The notes: generated by a model not told the origin, from the sequence alone. Positions 10,297 through 19,811 are shown, numbered from the stretch's first letter. The stretch: 64,000 nucleotides of DNA from Pedobacter terrae (GCF_900100705.1 NZ_FNCH01000001.1:137163-201162), one strand, 5' to 3'. Numbers and translations: made by a program.

Positions 10297-11655
10297 TTAT
10301 TTTCCGATACAAAACTTCGTAAAAATATTCTCCAACAAGTCGTCGGTAGTTACGGTACCGGTAATTTCACCTAGATAATGCAGGGCCTGTTTAATGTCCA
10401 TGGCTAAGAAATCAGAAGTTACCGGGTTATCTACATTGGTTAAAACCCTTTGCAACGCATGTTCAGTTTGTTTTAATGCTTCTACATGGCGGATGTTGGT
10501 AACCAAAGTTTCGCTGGTGTTGATATGGTGTAAGTTCACCTGCTCCAGTAAAGTAGTTTTTAATTCGTCGATACCCTGTTTCGCTTTAGCAGAAACGAAA
10601 ACGACGTTTAAAGCTTCAAAAGCCTTGCGTTGAGTATCAGTAAGGAGTTCGGCTTTATTGACCAAAATTAAATAGGGGATGCCCAATTGTGCTAAACCGC
10701 GGATCTGCTCTTCAATTTCTGCAATGCTTTGAGCGGCGTCGGCCATGTAAATGATCAGTTTGGCCTGTTTCATCTTTTCTAGGGTGCGTTCTACACCCAA
10801 AGCTTCAATAATATCAGCGGTATCGCGGATTCCAGCAGTATCAATAAAACGAAAAACAATGCCGCCAATGGTCAGTTCGTCTTCAATAGTATCGCGTGTA
10901 GTGCCGGCGATATCCGAAACGATGGCTCGTTCTTCGTTCAGCAGGGCATTTAATAAGGTAGATTTACCCACATTTGGTTTACCCGCAATTACAATGGGTA
11001 CGCCATTTTTAATTACATTTCCCATTTCGAAAGAGGAGATGAGTCGTTGTAAAACGTAATTGATTTTGTTAACCAGGTTTTTTAGTTGTTCGCGGTTGGC
11101 AAACTCTACATCTTCTTCGGCAAAATCGAGCTCAAGTTCAATCATTGAAGCAAAGTGGATCAACTGTTCGCGTAGACCTTTTAGTTCGTTGGCAAAACCA
11201 CCACGCATCTGCTGCATGGCCACATCATGCGAAGCCTTGGAGTTGGAGGCGATTAAATCGGCAACGGCTTCTGCCTGACTGAGATCGAAAGCACCGTTTA
11301 AAAAGGCACGCAAAGTAAATTCGCCTGGTTTGGCCGCCCGGGCACCTTTGCTAATTAGCAGGTTAATAATCTGTTGAATAATGTAGTTGGAACCATGGCA
11401 GGAAATTTCGACCACATTCTCTTTGGTATAAGATTTTGGGGCAACAAATAAACTTGCTACCACTTCATCTATAATATGATCACCATCTTTAATCAAGCCA
11501 AAGTGTAAAGTGTGTGTGGCCTGCTTTTCTAAATCTTTTCCTGCAAATACGGCATTGGTAAGTGAAATAGCCTCAGGGCCAGATAACCTGATTACGCCAA
11601 TGGCGCCAGAACCTGAGGGAGTAGATAAAGCAATAATGGTATCTTGATTATTCAT
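10297..11655 (-). CDS. mnmE: tRNA modification GTPase MnmE
   Basis: 452 residues, full length for MnmE. The N-terminal folate-binding domain (about 1-118, starting DTIIALSTPSGSGAIGVIRLSG) is followed by a helical domain. The inserted G domain has GKPNVGKS (225-232), GTTRD (251-255), DTAG (272-275) and NKAE, and the invariant C-terminal FCIGK carries the catalytic Cys. With MnmG it installs the 5-carboxymethylaminomethyl group on U34 of certain tRNAs. It is a single gene here and starts at ATG 11655. Confidence 0.97.
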   Translation of the reverse strand: MNNQDTIIALSTPSGSGAIGVIRLSGPEAISLTNAVFAGKDLEKQATHTLHFGLIKDGDHIIDEVVASLFVAPKSYTKENVVEISCHGSNYIIQQIINLLISKGARAAKPGEFTLRAFLNGAFDLSQAEAVADLIASNSKASHDVAMQQMRGGFANELKGLREQLIHFASMIELELDFAEEDVEFANREQLKNLVNKINYVLQRLISSFEMGNVIKNGVPIVIAGKPNVGKSTLLNALLNEERAIVSDIAGTTRDTIEDELTIGGIVFRFIDTAGIRDTADIIEALGVERTLEKMKQAKLIIYMADAAQSIAEIEEQIRGLAQLGIPYLILVNKAELLTDTQRKAFEALNVVFVSAKAKQGIDELKTTLLEQVNLHHINTSETLVTNIRHVEALKQTEHALQRVLTNVDNPVTSDFLAMDIKQALHYLGEITGTVTTDDLLENIFTKFCIGK

Positions 11656-11886
11656 GTGTGGTATTAAAGCTGCAAAAATAAGGCTAATCTATGGGTATAT
11701 GGTGTATGGGAAGTAAATTTTTTAAGTATTGGTTAATCGGTAATTATTTAAGTCGTTTAAGTAACTCCAAACTCCCAGCGCTCAACTCCAAACCAATTCC
11801 CGCTGCTAAACCCCATACGCAAAGCAATTATTCAAAACATTTCAACCCCGCCTTGTGTTTAAATCTCAAATCAGAATAAGCTTTTT

Positions 11887-13011
11887 ATGACGAATAATTT
11901 ACCCCTGACCGTAAAACGATCGATAGAGTTATTGGGGCTGATGGCCATTGCAGCCGTAATGGTTATCGGACGAGATATTATCATGCCGATATTGATGGCA
12001 TTTTTCATCAGCATTATGCTGTTGCCCGTTTATCGTTTTTTAAAAAAGAAAAAAGTACCCGAATCGCTAGCCATTATTTTACCCATCTTATTGGTAGCCC
12101 TATTTGTGGCTTTGATTATCTGGTTTTTTTCGAGCCAGATTGGAATCTTAGTTAAAGATTTTCCACAGATAAAGGCCAATGTAACACAGCATATCAATTC
12201 GCTAAGCGATTGGATTAGTCGCATTACCCATTATAACGATAAACAGCAAAAGGCTTTTATTCAGGCCAAAAGCGATGATTTAATGAACATGGGCACCTCG
12301 ATGGCTGGTGGTGCTGCTGTTACGCTAAGTGGTGTTTTTGTATTTATCGGTTTGTTGCCTATTTATATTTACCTGATGCTGTTCTATAAAGACATCATAT
12401 TGCGCTTCATCTTCATGTGGTTTAAAGCAGACGACCATCCGAAAGTGAAAGAAGCCATTTATGAAACCGAATCGATTATTAAAAGCTATTTGATAGGCCT
12501 GTTAATTCAGATCACTTACATGACCATTTTATTGGGTGGGATATTGATGTTAATTGGTATTAAACATGCCTTATTGATTGGGGTAATCTTTGCCATATTA
12601 AACCTGATCCCTTATGTTGGCGCATTAATCGGGAACGTGATAGGGGTGTTGCTAACGCTTACGTCATCGCAGGAGTTATGGCCAGTGCTGACCGTTTTAG
12701 GGGTAATTGCTTTTGTTCAGTTTTTGGATAATAATATTTTAATGCCCCGTATTGTGGGCTCTAAAGTGAAAATAAATGCTTTGTTTGCTATCCTTGGGGT
12801 ATTTATTGGCGGCAGCATAGCTGGAATTTCGGGCATGTTCCTGGCTTTGCCTATCGTGGCTGTACTTAAAATTATCTTCGATCGTACCGAATCATTTAAA
12901 CAATGGGGCGTATTACTTGGGGATGAACGCCCGGCCAGAAGTCCGATGACCTTCCCTAATTTTAGAAAGAAAAAGCCGGTGGTTATCAAATCGGGCACTG
13001 AAAAAGAGTAG
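11887..13011 (+). CDS. AI-2E family transporter (PerM/DUF20)
   Basis: 374 residues with about seven to eight hydrophobic segments and the family pattern: paired N-terminal helices, a soluble middle region (about 80-130) and a C-terminal block with LIPYVGALIGNVIGVLL and GSKVKINALFAILGVFIGGSIAGISGMFLALP. Family members include AI-2 exporter TqsA and Na+/H+-type antiporters, so the substrate cannot be assigned. It is divergent from mnmE and ends at a terminator shared with map. Confidence 0.9.
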   Translation: MTNNLPLTVKRSIELLGLMAIAAVMVIGRDIIMPILMAFFISIMLLPVYRFLKKKKVPESLAIILPILLVALFVALIIWFFSSQIGILVKDFPQIKANVTQHINSLSDWISRITHYNDKQQKAFIQAKSDDLMNMGTSMAGGAAVTLSGVFVFIGLLPIYIYLMLFYKDIILRFIFMWFKADDHPKVKEAIYETESIIKSYLIGLLIQITYMTILLGGILMLIGIKHALLIGVIFAILNLIPYVGALIGNVIGVLLTLTSSQELWPVLTVLGVIAFVQFLDNNILMPRIVGSKVKINALFAILGVFIGGSIAGISGMFLALPIVAVLKIIFDRTESFKQWGVLLGDERPARSPMTFPNFRKKKPVVIKSGTEKE

Positions 13012-13047
13012 CTTTTTAATAATAGAAAGTATATAGAAGCAAAAAAT

Positions 13048-13085
13048 GCAAGGAATCTAATTTTTACAAGATCTCCTTGCGTTTT
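13048..13085. terminator. Terminator between convergent transporter and map genes
   Basis: GCAAGGA (13048-13054) pairs with TCCTTGC (13074-13080). AAAAAA precedes the stem and GTTTT follows it, which suits termination in both directions. The loop is long (19 nt) and contains a partial extra pairing TCT/AGA. Confidence 0.6.
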
Positions 13086-13094
13086 ATGTTATAT

Positions 13095-13895
13095 TTAATA
13101 ATAAGAAGTATTAAGATTGCTGTTCTGCTTTTCTGCAGCCTCAATAGGGGCATAGTTAGAAAGGATAAGTGCTTCACCTTTTTTAACACATACATCATGC
13201 TCAAAATGCACTGAATGACTGCCGTCTGCCGTTCTGATGGTCCAGCCGTCTTCATCCAGAAACACGTCTTTTTTACCCATGTTAATCATCGGTTCAATGG
13301 CCATTACCAGATTTTCTTTTAGCAATAAACCAGTGCCTTTCCTGCCATAATTAGGCACTTGCGGATCTTCATGCATCTCTCTACCCAAACCATGACCAAC
13401 CAGATCTCTTACTACTCCGTAACCCTGCTTTTCATTATGGCTTTGGATGGCTGCGCCAATATCGCCAATGCGTTTGCCTACAACAGCTTCCTTAATTCCA
13501 AGAAAAAGCGATTCTTTAGTTGTTTTAACAAGCTTTAATATTTCTGGAGATACTTCGCCTATGATAAAAGTATAGGCATGATCGCCATGAAAACCATTTT
13601 TAATTGTACCTACATCCACTGATATAATATCGCCATCCTTCAATTCATCTTTTGTTGGAAAACCATGTACAACCACATCGTTTACCGAGGTGATAATATG
13701 AAAAGGAAAACCATTATAATTGTAAAAGGAAGGTACAGCACCATTATCCAAGATAAATTCATTTGCTATTTTATCAATCTCAAGGGTGGTAATGCCCGGC
13801 TTTAATATTTTAGCTACTTCTGCAAGGGTATCGCTCACCAAAAGCGCACTAATTTGCATCAGTTCTACTTCTTCGTTGGTTTTATATAAAATCAT
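13095..13895 (-). CDS. map: Methionine aminopeptidase, type I
   Basis: I chose the ATG at 13895, which begins MILYKTNEEVELMQ like other type I enzymes. An upstream in-frame ATG at 13967 would add 24 residues unlike the family. The metal ligands are visible in SVDVGT, FHGDHAYTF, VGHGLGREMHEDP, AIEPM and HFEHDV. The substrate His is in VVHGFP. The enzyme removes initiator Met from nascent proteins. The C-terminus extends about 20 residues past the catalytic core (EAAEKQNSNLNTSYY). It lies outside the ribosomal-protein cluster, so there may be a second map gene elsewhere. Confidence 0.95.
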   Translation of the reverse strand: MILYKTNEEVELMQISALLVSDTLAEVAKILKPGITTLEIDKIANEFILDNGAVPSFYNYNGFPFHIITSVNDVVVHGFPTKDELKDGDIISVDVGTIKNGFHGDHAYTFIIGEVSPEILKLVKTTKESLFLGIKEAVVGKRIGDIGAAIQSHNEKQGYGVVRDLVGHGLGREMHEDPQVPNYGRKGTGLLLKENLVMAIEPMINMGKKDVFLDEDGWTIRTADGSHSVHFEHDVCVKKGEALILSNYAPIEAAEKQNSNLNTSYY

Positions 13896-14093
13896 TGCTG
13901 CAAATTTAGCAAAAGAAGCCGAAAGGGAGTAAAGCATGAAAGAATGTGTGTAAAATAGTTGATTCACCTAGTGGCAACATTGCAGATTTTTTGATGTACT
14001 ACATGATAAAACCTATTTCCACTCAATTTGCTTGTTGATTAGAAGCGATAGGTTGGCAGCTCCGACTGCCAGATTAATCAGATTTGTTAAAAA

Positions 14094-14705
14094 TTAAGAA
14101 CACAGGCGGTAATCGAGGGTTAAAAACTTGTGTCTGATTCTGCTCAGGGTTTCTAACCGCATGCCAAGATAGCTGGCCAGATAACGCTGCGGTATTCTGT
14201 TGATATCCAGTCCGCTTTCCTGAAGTTTACGGTACCTGCCCATGGCTTTTGGTATGCGTGCCAGGATAGCTCTTTCTGACGCCGCATAATGCTGAAGCGC
14301 AAACAGCTTTCTGCCGATTAAGTTGGCCTCCGGATAATGGTCATACATTGAATCGATCAGGGTGTATGGAATGCAGATAAGCTGGCACTCTTCCAGGGCA
14401 TGAAGATACTCGAAAGAATGGCTGGGCCGCTGATGGGGGTGACGTATAGCGCCAATAATTTCGTTGCCGGTGCTAAACCAGGTGCTGATATCGTTTTTAC
14501 CATCGCGCACAAAACCACGTACAAGTCCGTTTACCAAAAAATATAAATAAACATTCGTATCTATTGGAGAAAGAATATGTTTACTTTTTTTGATATGAAT
14601 AAGCTTACAGGATTTTTCGAGTTCGACCTTAAAGGCTTCAGCTAATGGGTGGAATTGCTCAAGATAATCGAAAAGCGGACGTAAAAATGATGTTTTGCAG
14701 TGCAT
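14094..14705 (-). CDS. Crp/Fnr family transcriptional regulator
   Basis: 203 residues: a cNMP-binding-like barrel (about 25-125) with KHILSPIDTNVYLYFLVNGLVRGFV, then a winged helix with RYLASYLGMRLETLSRIRHKF (about 170-195). It differs clearly in sequence from the other Crp/Fnr protein in this window (9535-10104). The effector and targets are unknown. There is no co-transcribed enzyme: the flanking genes are map and a membrane AraC-type regulator. Confidence 0.85.
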   Translation of the reverse strand: MHCKTSFLRPLFDYLEQFHPLAEAFKVELEKSCKLIHIKKSKHILSPIDTNVYLYFLVNGLVRGFVRDGKNDISTWFSTGNEIIGAIRHPHQRPSHSFEYLHALEECQLICIPYTLIDSMYDHYPEANLIGRKLFALQHYAASERAILARIPKAMGRYRKLQESGLDINRIPQRYLASYLGMRLETLSRIRHKFLTLDYRLCS

Positions 14706-14878
14706 AATTGAGACCTGTAATAATTCTGGAAAAAGATCTTTGGCATATTCATTTTAAACGCCATTTGCATGATGATCTGAAACCAAAGGTATCTGGTTTT
14801 TTATTTTGCACTAACGAATGGGGTATCTGTTATCTCTAACGATACGATAGTTAGACTAAAAAATGGTTGTATTGCAGT

Positions 14879-16090
14879 TTAATGGCCTAATTCCCGGGCG
14901 AAATAGGCTGTTGGCATTAAACCTGTTTCTTTTTTAAATGCATTATAAAATGTAGCCTGGCTCTTAAAGCCAGCTTCTGAAGCAATGGCTTCGATGGTTA
15001 TTTTATCAGATTTTACAGGATACTGTTTCAAAAAATAATCAACACGGTAACCATTTATCCAATCGCGGAAATTTTTGCCAATCTGTTTATTGATCACGAA
15101 AGAACAGTGGTGAATAGGGAGGTTAAGTTTCGCAGCAAGATCGATAATTTGAAAATCGTGAACAAGGTAAAGCTGTTCTTTTTCCATTATTTCTTTAATG
15201 GCAAAAGCATAATCAACCAGCTGTGCATCTAAAAGATTAATTTTTTTTACTGCTATAGGGCGCTGTATTGGGTTTTCTGCCATTAAGGGAACTGATACGG
15301 TATCAGTATCAGTTTGCTGGCTTGCAGTTTTTTTAGTCCAGTCTACCGCTACCAACAGATAACCATAAAAAATATAGGGTTTGTGAAGCGTATATAATAA
15401 AATAATCAGCAGGGCTAGGCAGTTAAGTACGATAAAATAAGAATTGATATACGGGATATGGAAGCTTCTGAAGGTAATGGGTAGCAAGCCAAGCAACTGA
15501 AAAAAAGTTGCAACCCGAAGAAAAAAGATAATCCATGTTCTGCCTTCACTTTCGGGTAGAAGTTGTGGTTTTTTCTTGAGGCGCAGTACCACAATCCAGG
15601 TGGCGCATAAATAACCAATTACCAATAGTGGTCTAAATATGGAATGCAGATATGGCGGGAAGAGGCCGGTGTTTGCTTTTAAGGAGAAGTAACCGTTTTG
15701 GGCTAACTGGGTGCCCACCAAGTTCCAATCGGTTTTTACGGGCAAGTGCCAGGGGATCACATGGATAATGGGCAGCAAAGTAGGGACAAAGTGGAGCCAT
15801 TCTACTTTTTGTAAATGTTTCTGGTCTTGAAGAAAACCTGTAATGTATAGATAAAAGCAGGCTGGGGCCGCAAAATAAAAGGGAGTAAAAGTTTGATGAA
15901 AAAAGGCTAAAGCGTGAGGTTGGCCTGCTTTAAAGAGCAGTGAAGTCAGAATCTGTCCAAATCGTGCAAAAAATATAACAGAAAGCAAGATGTTTAGCAG
16001 TTTATTCCCTCTTTTCGCGAAAAAAAGATGCATGGAGAATAAAAGTAAAAATAAACAGGTAGTACTAATAAGAAGATTTAACGACTGCAT
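14879..16090 (-). CDS. Membrane-anchored AraC-family regulator
   Basis: Starting at ATG 16090 gives about 403 residues. The first two thirds contain roughly seven hydrophobic helices (from LLISTTCLFLLLFSMHLFFA to CLALLIILLYTLH). The C-terminal about 100 residues form an AraC double helix-turn-helix, with DLAAKLNLPIHHCSFVIN and then IASEAGFKSQATFYNAFKKE followed by GLMPTAY. This membrane plus AraC layout is common in Bacteroidota and suggests direct coupling of an envelope signal to DNA binding. A TTG at 16120 could extend it by ten residues, but ATG is preferred. Confidence 0.88.
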   Translation of the reverse strand: MQSLNLLISTTCLFLLLFSMHLFFAKRGNKLLNILLSVIFFARFGQILTSLLFKAGQPHALAFFHQTFTPFYFAAPACFYLYITGFLQDQKHLQKVEWLHFVPTLLPIIHVIPWHLPVKTDWNLVGTQLAQNGYFSLKANTGLFPPYLHSIFRPLLVIGYLCATWIVVLRLKKKPQLLPESEGRTWIIFFLRVATFFQLLGLLPITFRSFHIPYINSYFIVLNCLALLIILLYTLHKPYIFYGYLLVAVDWTKKTASQQTDTDTVSVPLMAENPIQRPIAVKKINLLDAQLVDYAFAIKEIMEKEQLYLVHDFQIIDLAAKLNLPIHHCSFVINKQIGKNFRDWINGYRVDYFLKQYPVKSDKITIEAIASEAGFKSQATFYNAFKKETGLMPTAYFARELGH

Positions 16091-16274
16091 ATTTCCCACC
16101 AAGATAAGACATAATTGCAATATTAAAATCCGTGTCTAAATTTTTTTGATAAAATACGTTGCGCTCAACACATTAAAAATGGGTAGTTTTAATTAATTAT
16201 AACTTATATTGCTAATCGGCTCTTATTTTTTCATCGGTTTTTATCTTATTTGCAATAATGATTTGGCATAAACG

Positions 16275-16305
16275 TTTGATTAATTTATAAAAAGCAATAG
16301 TTTTG
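16275..16305 (+). promoter_or_regulatory. Bacteroidota-type sigma promoter for the H1-like gene
   Basis: TTTG at 16275-16278 and TAGTTTTG at 16298-16305 (fits TAnnTTTG) are separated by exactly 19 nt, an ideal match to the Bacteroides primary-sigma consensus. Transcription would start near 16312, about 70 nt before the ATG. Confidence 0.7.
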
Positions 16306-16380
16306 CGGCCCGTTTATTGTTAGCGGAAAAGTAATATTATTTAATTAACGGATGTTTACCATCCCTATAAAAGAAAAATT

Positions 16381-16560
16381 ATGGACAAATTTAAAAAAGT
16401 GCAAGATCTAATCTCTTCTGTTGAAGCAGACGTAACAAAATTTTATGATGGTGGTAATGCTGCAGCAGGTACACGTGTACGTAAAGCTATGCAAGACTTA
16501 AAAGTTTTAGCCCAGGAAATTAGAGCTGAGGTAACTGATAAAAAAAATAGCGCAAAATAA
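16381..16560 (+). CDS. Histone H1-like (Hc1-type) small basic protein, 59 aa
   Basis: A 59-residue protein beginning MDKFKKVQDLISSVEADVTK, with a helical body containing NAAAGTRVRKAMQDLKVLAQ and a Lys-rich tail DKKNSAK. The AGTR.RKA..(D/E)L core matches small Bacteroidota proteins annotated as histone H1-like Hc1. Such proteins are thought to bind nucleic acid, but evidence in this phylum is limited. The gene sits between a consensus promoter and a strong terminator, so it is probably an abundant single-gene transcript. Confidence 0.85.
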   Translation: MDKFKKVQDLISSVEADVTKFYDGGNAAAGTRVRKAMQDLKVLAQEIRAEVTDKKNSAK

Positions 16561-16574
16561 TTTGTTTTCGCTTT

Positions 16575-16614
16575 AAACAAAAAGCCCATCTACACCTAGA
16601 CGGGCTTTTTTGTT
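16575..16614. terminator. Bidirectional terminator after H1-like gene and LytTR gene
   Basis: AACAAAAAGCCC pairs with GGGCTTTTTTGTT, the stem extending through one mismatch to TCT/AGA around a 6-nt loop. It lies between convergent genes and has A and T runs on either side. Confidence 0.82.
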
Positions 16615-16649
16615 TGTATCTGATGTCTATATTTAAGCCATCTGTAATG

Positions 16650-17372
16650 TTACTTGCGTTTGCTGGTAACCAATTTATCGGTAAAAAAGTCACGAAAATC
16701 ATTATAATAAAGATCGCCAACGGTAAAGCTAATGTGGTTAGATAGTGTTAATCTCGTACCTTCAACATGTAAAATATGATTGATGGAGATAATATAACCT
16801 CTGTGCAGCTGAATAAATCCTTTATCTATGTTCAGCTGTTCTTTAATATCTTTCAGGCTTAAATAGGCAATAATTACTTTTTCTTTAGTATGAATTTTGA
16901 TGTAGTTGTGAAAACTTTCAAAAGCAATGATGTCTGCGTATCGTACTAAAACAGCTTTGTGTGCTTCGGATTTATTTTTCACAAAGAAATAATCCTCTTG
17001 TGCGGCATCTTCTGTTTCTTGTCCAAAAACCCGGTTTAGTGTGAAGGCAAATTTAGCATACCCGTAAGGTTTGAGTAAATAGGCATCTGCATCTGCTTCA
17101 AAAGCTTCAAAGGCATATTCCTCATGCGAAGTAGTAAATATCAGTTTTCGGGTTTTAGAGCGGATTGCTTTAGACAGTTCAATGCCCGAAAGCTGTGGCA
17201 TTTGAATGTCCATAAATATCACATCTACCAGATCAATATCTTTCAGTTCGTTTAGCGCTGCCATCGGATCGGTGTAACTAGCCAGCAGTTCCATATTCGG
17301 AGTGTCCGCAATATATTTTTCAAGACCCGAGATCGAGTTTTGCTGGTCGTCAATGGCTATACACCTAATCAT
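16650..17372 (-). CDS. LytTR-family response regulator (orphan)
   Basis: 240 residues. The receiver domain (about 1-120) has acidic pocket DD (8-9), phospho-acceptor Asp55 in IFMDIQMPQLSG, and conserved Lys in YLLKPYG. The C-terminal LytTR domain (about 140-235) includes FVKNKSEAHK, DIIAFESFHNYIKIHT and QLHRGYIISINHI. These regulators normally pair with a LytS/YehU-type membrane kinase, and none is adjacent. The plus-strand H1-like gene and a 785-bp gap flank it. Confidence 0.93.
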   Translation of the reverse strand: MIRCIAIDDQQNSISGLEKYIADTPNMELLASYTDPMAALNELKDIDLVDVIFMDIQMPQLSGIELSKAIRSKTRKLIFTTSHEEYAFEAFEADADAYLLKPYGYAKFAFTLNRVFGQETEDAAQEDYFFVKNKSEAHKAVLVRYADIIAFESFHNYIKIHTKEKVIIAYLSLKDIKEQLNIDKGFIQLHRGYIISINHILHVEGTRLTLSNHISFTVGDLYYNDFRDFFTDKLVTSKRK

Positions 17373-18157
17373 TTGTAAATGTTATTTTTATATAACGAAT
17401 TTACACCTTTTTGCAATGAAAATAGAATAATTATCACGTTTTACCTTAATTTTTCTCTCTGTAAGCTTATTCAGAATAACAAAAAGAGCTTGATCGTTTA
17501 TGTAAGGGCAATTAGCAGGTATAATCCAATAAAATTTTATGGTTCATTGATCTGATCGGTAGAAAGATGATACTTTGTGTGCAGTTTGAAAAAATTGTTG
17601 GTCATTCTGTGTGTAAGATTGCAATATTTACTTTACGGCGTGGATGATGAGGAGAAAAAGTTACTAGTATTGTAATTATTGATGTCAGAATTTAATTCGT
17701 ATTTGTACCGATCTGTAACGGAAACAGGCCGATCTGTGTAAGCAAATACCGGAAATGAGAATGAAATGCGATATTAGTAAATGATTTAAAAAATGAATGA
17801 ATTTAAGATGCGAATCATTTTATTTTGATAAATACTTAACATCTACCTATAGACGCATAGCATCTAAATTATCTCTCTTTCCTATCTAAATTAGCGCTCT
17901 TTTTTAGATAGGAATTTTTAATCAGATCAGCTTTAGTTCATTCAGTCTACTCCTTTAAGTATTTCAAAATATCTGACTACAATGTTTAAGTGCGATCAGT
18001 TTTTTGAAAAATAAATAAAATTTATCTTTATCAGCTTCAGCGTAGTAGAATACTATTTAAAAGTATTGGTACAGCGCTTTTGCTCAAATCACTGTGATAG
18101 CAAAGTACATTTACATTTGCTGGATAAATTTAAACAGGCGCTAAGTTTAAACGGTTT
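17373..18157. other. 785-bp gene-free region with one orphan hairpin
   Basis: No convincing ORF on either strand. The stretch includes short direct repeats (CCGATCTGT twice near 17710-17740; ATCTAAATTA twice near 17850-17895) and a terminator-like hairpin at 17881-17912. A small RNA ending at that hairpin is possible, but I see no good promoter match. Confidence 0.4.
17881..17919 (+). terminator. Orphan terminator-like hairpin
   Basis: CCTATCTAAA (17881-17890) pairs with TTTAGATAGG (17903-17912), with a 12-nt loop, followed by AATTTTT. No gene ends nearby on the plus strand, so it could mark the 3' end of an unannotated small RNA. Confidence 0.45.
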
Positions 18158-19429
18158 TTATAAAATAGACAGCATTTTTTTTGATCTGTTAAACGATATC
18201 GGCCAGGAGTCGGTACCGCTTGCTGCAGCTATTGTATAATATGCTTTCGCCTTATCCCGGTTACCCTGAATAAGCCTGACATAAGCACTTAACTCATAAA
18301 TAAAGTTCTTTAATTTGGTGTCTATTCCTTTTTCAGCACCTAAATAATCGAATAATGCTGCAGCTGCATTTAAACGTTTATCATTAAAACTTTCTATTTT
18401 AAAACCGCCCGGCATTGCAAACCAGTATTCCCAAATTCCACCATTGGCATGCTTGTTATAGGCATCTTTAACCAATTGAATACCCACTTCTAATAAAATG
18501 TTGTTGATTGTGTTGTCTTTTTTTTCCGTATTTTTACCCAATTCGAAATAGCGGTTTACAGTGGGCTGTAATCCTTTTTGGTTGATCTCGTCCAATATCA
18601 TCTCTTTCCGGTACATTGGCTTATCGCTCATTAAAAACTGCTCGTAAGCAAAACTTGTAGGAAAATGATCGCTTATTTTTTCTAACCGATAACCTTTTGC
18701 TAATTCTTTCTTTAAATCAATTACATAGGGGTGCTCAAAGTCGTGAAAGTGATACATGGTTATCATCCCACGTTTAAGATCGTAAATATTACTATAAATA
18801 GTAGATAACTTTCCTTCTTGGCGGGTACGATTTAATATATCGCGAAAAAAAGGAACGTTTATCGTTTTTGCTTCTGTTAACATCCCTTCAGAGAGGTCGT
18901 ATCTCCGGCATGAATAGGTTTCGTTTTGTACTTTGCTGATATCAAAATTTGTATTGATCTGATAATATCCTGATTTGGGTAATTTCGTTCCGGCATTGAT
19001 CACTATTGAATTTCCAAGTGCATCCGCAATTAATACCTGCGAGCTGATCGAGTAATCGTATTTTTCAAGATAAGCCAAAGCTTCCTTCACCGTTTTACAT
19101 TTGCCAAGAATTTCAAAAAAAAGATCTCCCTGGTAGATATTTTTAGGGTGATATTTAGCAGGATCTATGTTTTGTGCGGTAAAATCATAAAACAGGCCAT
19201 ACTCATTCATGGCGGCCTGTGCTTGCAGATCAGGCAGTCCGAAACAAACCGAACCATATCTTTCTGCAGTTTTAGGGTTAAACCACATCCTCGCAAAGCC
19301 CATGTAATCATCTTCGTTCGCTGCAGCAAATACTTCGCCTTTTAGTGCACAGGAAATTACTGTACATGCTTGGCTTTGCCTAAAGAAAATAAATATAGCA
19401 ATTACCGCAAGTGTTGTTATTTTTTTCAT
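18158..19429 (-). CDS. Periplasmic linear-amide C-N hydrolase (Ntn-hydrolase superfamily)
   Basis: 423 residues. A signal peptide ends at SQA, and cleavage would expose Cys22 as the new N-terminus (CTVISCALKGEVFAAANEDD). An N-terminal Cys followed by a conserved NEDD segment is typical of choloylglycine/acylase-type Ntn hydrolases, where this Cys is the nucleophile. YGLFYDF and the later NTNFDIS (equivalent of the oxyanion-site Asn) support this. It probably cleaves a linear amide outside the cytoplasm; the substrate is unknown. The C-terminal about 100 residues form a helical extension ending in a TPR-like stretch. Confidence 0.78.
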   Translation of the reverse strand: MKKITTLAVIAIFIFFRQSQACTVISCALKGEVFAAANEDDYMGFARMWFNPKTAERYGSVCFGLPDLQAQAAMNEYGLFYDFTAQNIDPAKYHPKNIYQGDLFFEILGKCKTVKEALAYLEKYDYSISSQVLIADALGNSIVINAGTKLPKSGYYQINTNFDISKVQNETYSCRRYDLSEGMLTEAKTINVPFFRDILNRTRQEGKLSTIYSNIYDLKRGMITMYHFHDFEHPYVIDLKKELAKGYRLEKISDHFPTSFAYEQFLMSDKPMYRKEMILDEINQKGLQPTVNRYFELGKNTEKKDNTINNILLEVGIQLVKDAYNKHANGGIWEYWFAMPGGFKIESFNDKRLNAAAALFDYLGAEKGIDTKLKNFIYELSAYVRLIQGNRDKAKAYYTIAAASGTDSWPISFNRSKKMLSIL

Positions 19430-19811
19430 GTTTAAATTTTCTTCAATGGTGCCAAGCTTATACCAATTCGCTTAAACATATATTAGCGCCTACATCGCAC
19501 ACTTTTTAACCGAAATCGGGATCAGCATATTTTCAATACCGTACAATATGCGACCATTACCAAACCATGTAAATATAATAATTCTTATTGTTTATGCCTA
19601 GTTAAGACAGTATCGGATTTATTTCATGCTATTAGTCGCAGGTAGAATAGCTAAACAGCGATAAAAATGGATAGACACGGAACAAATCTGCATTTATCTA
19701 AAATAGCTGGATGCTGTGTAAAAAATTGCAAACATAAAGGCTATAAGTGAGATAAGTGCCTGTGTGATGCAATGAAACCGATTGTATTTGTATTATCTTT
19801 GTATCATCTCT
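19430..19811. other. 382-bp divergent intergenic region
   Basis: It separates the minus-strand hydrolase from the plus-strand sigma factor. Only a 27-codon Cys-containing frame (19667-19750) is present and I do not support it. TATCTTTG at 19794-19801 matches the -7 consensus close to the sigma-factor ATG. Confidence 0.4.
19794..19801 (+). promoter_or_regulatory. Possible -7 element of the ECF sigma gene
   Basis: TATCTTTG fits TAnnTTTG and lies 10 bp before the ATG at 19812, which would give a nearly leaderless mRNA. No TTTG is found at the expected distance upstream, so this is a weak call. Confidence 0.35.

Noticed and set aside
11691..11879. 62-codon ORF between mnmE and the AI-2E permease
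   Set aside because: Low-complexity sequence overlapping the spacer-type repeats (AACTCCAAACTCC); no domain, no promoter and no conservation clue.
19667..19750. 27-codon frame with three Cys upstream of the sigma factor
   Set aside because: Too short, no terminator or conserved context; chance frame is likely.
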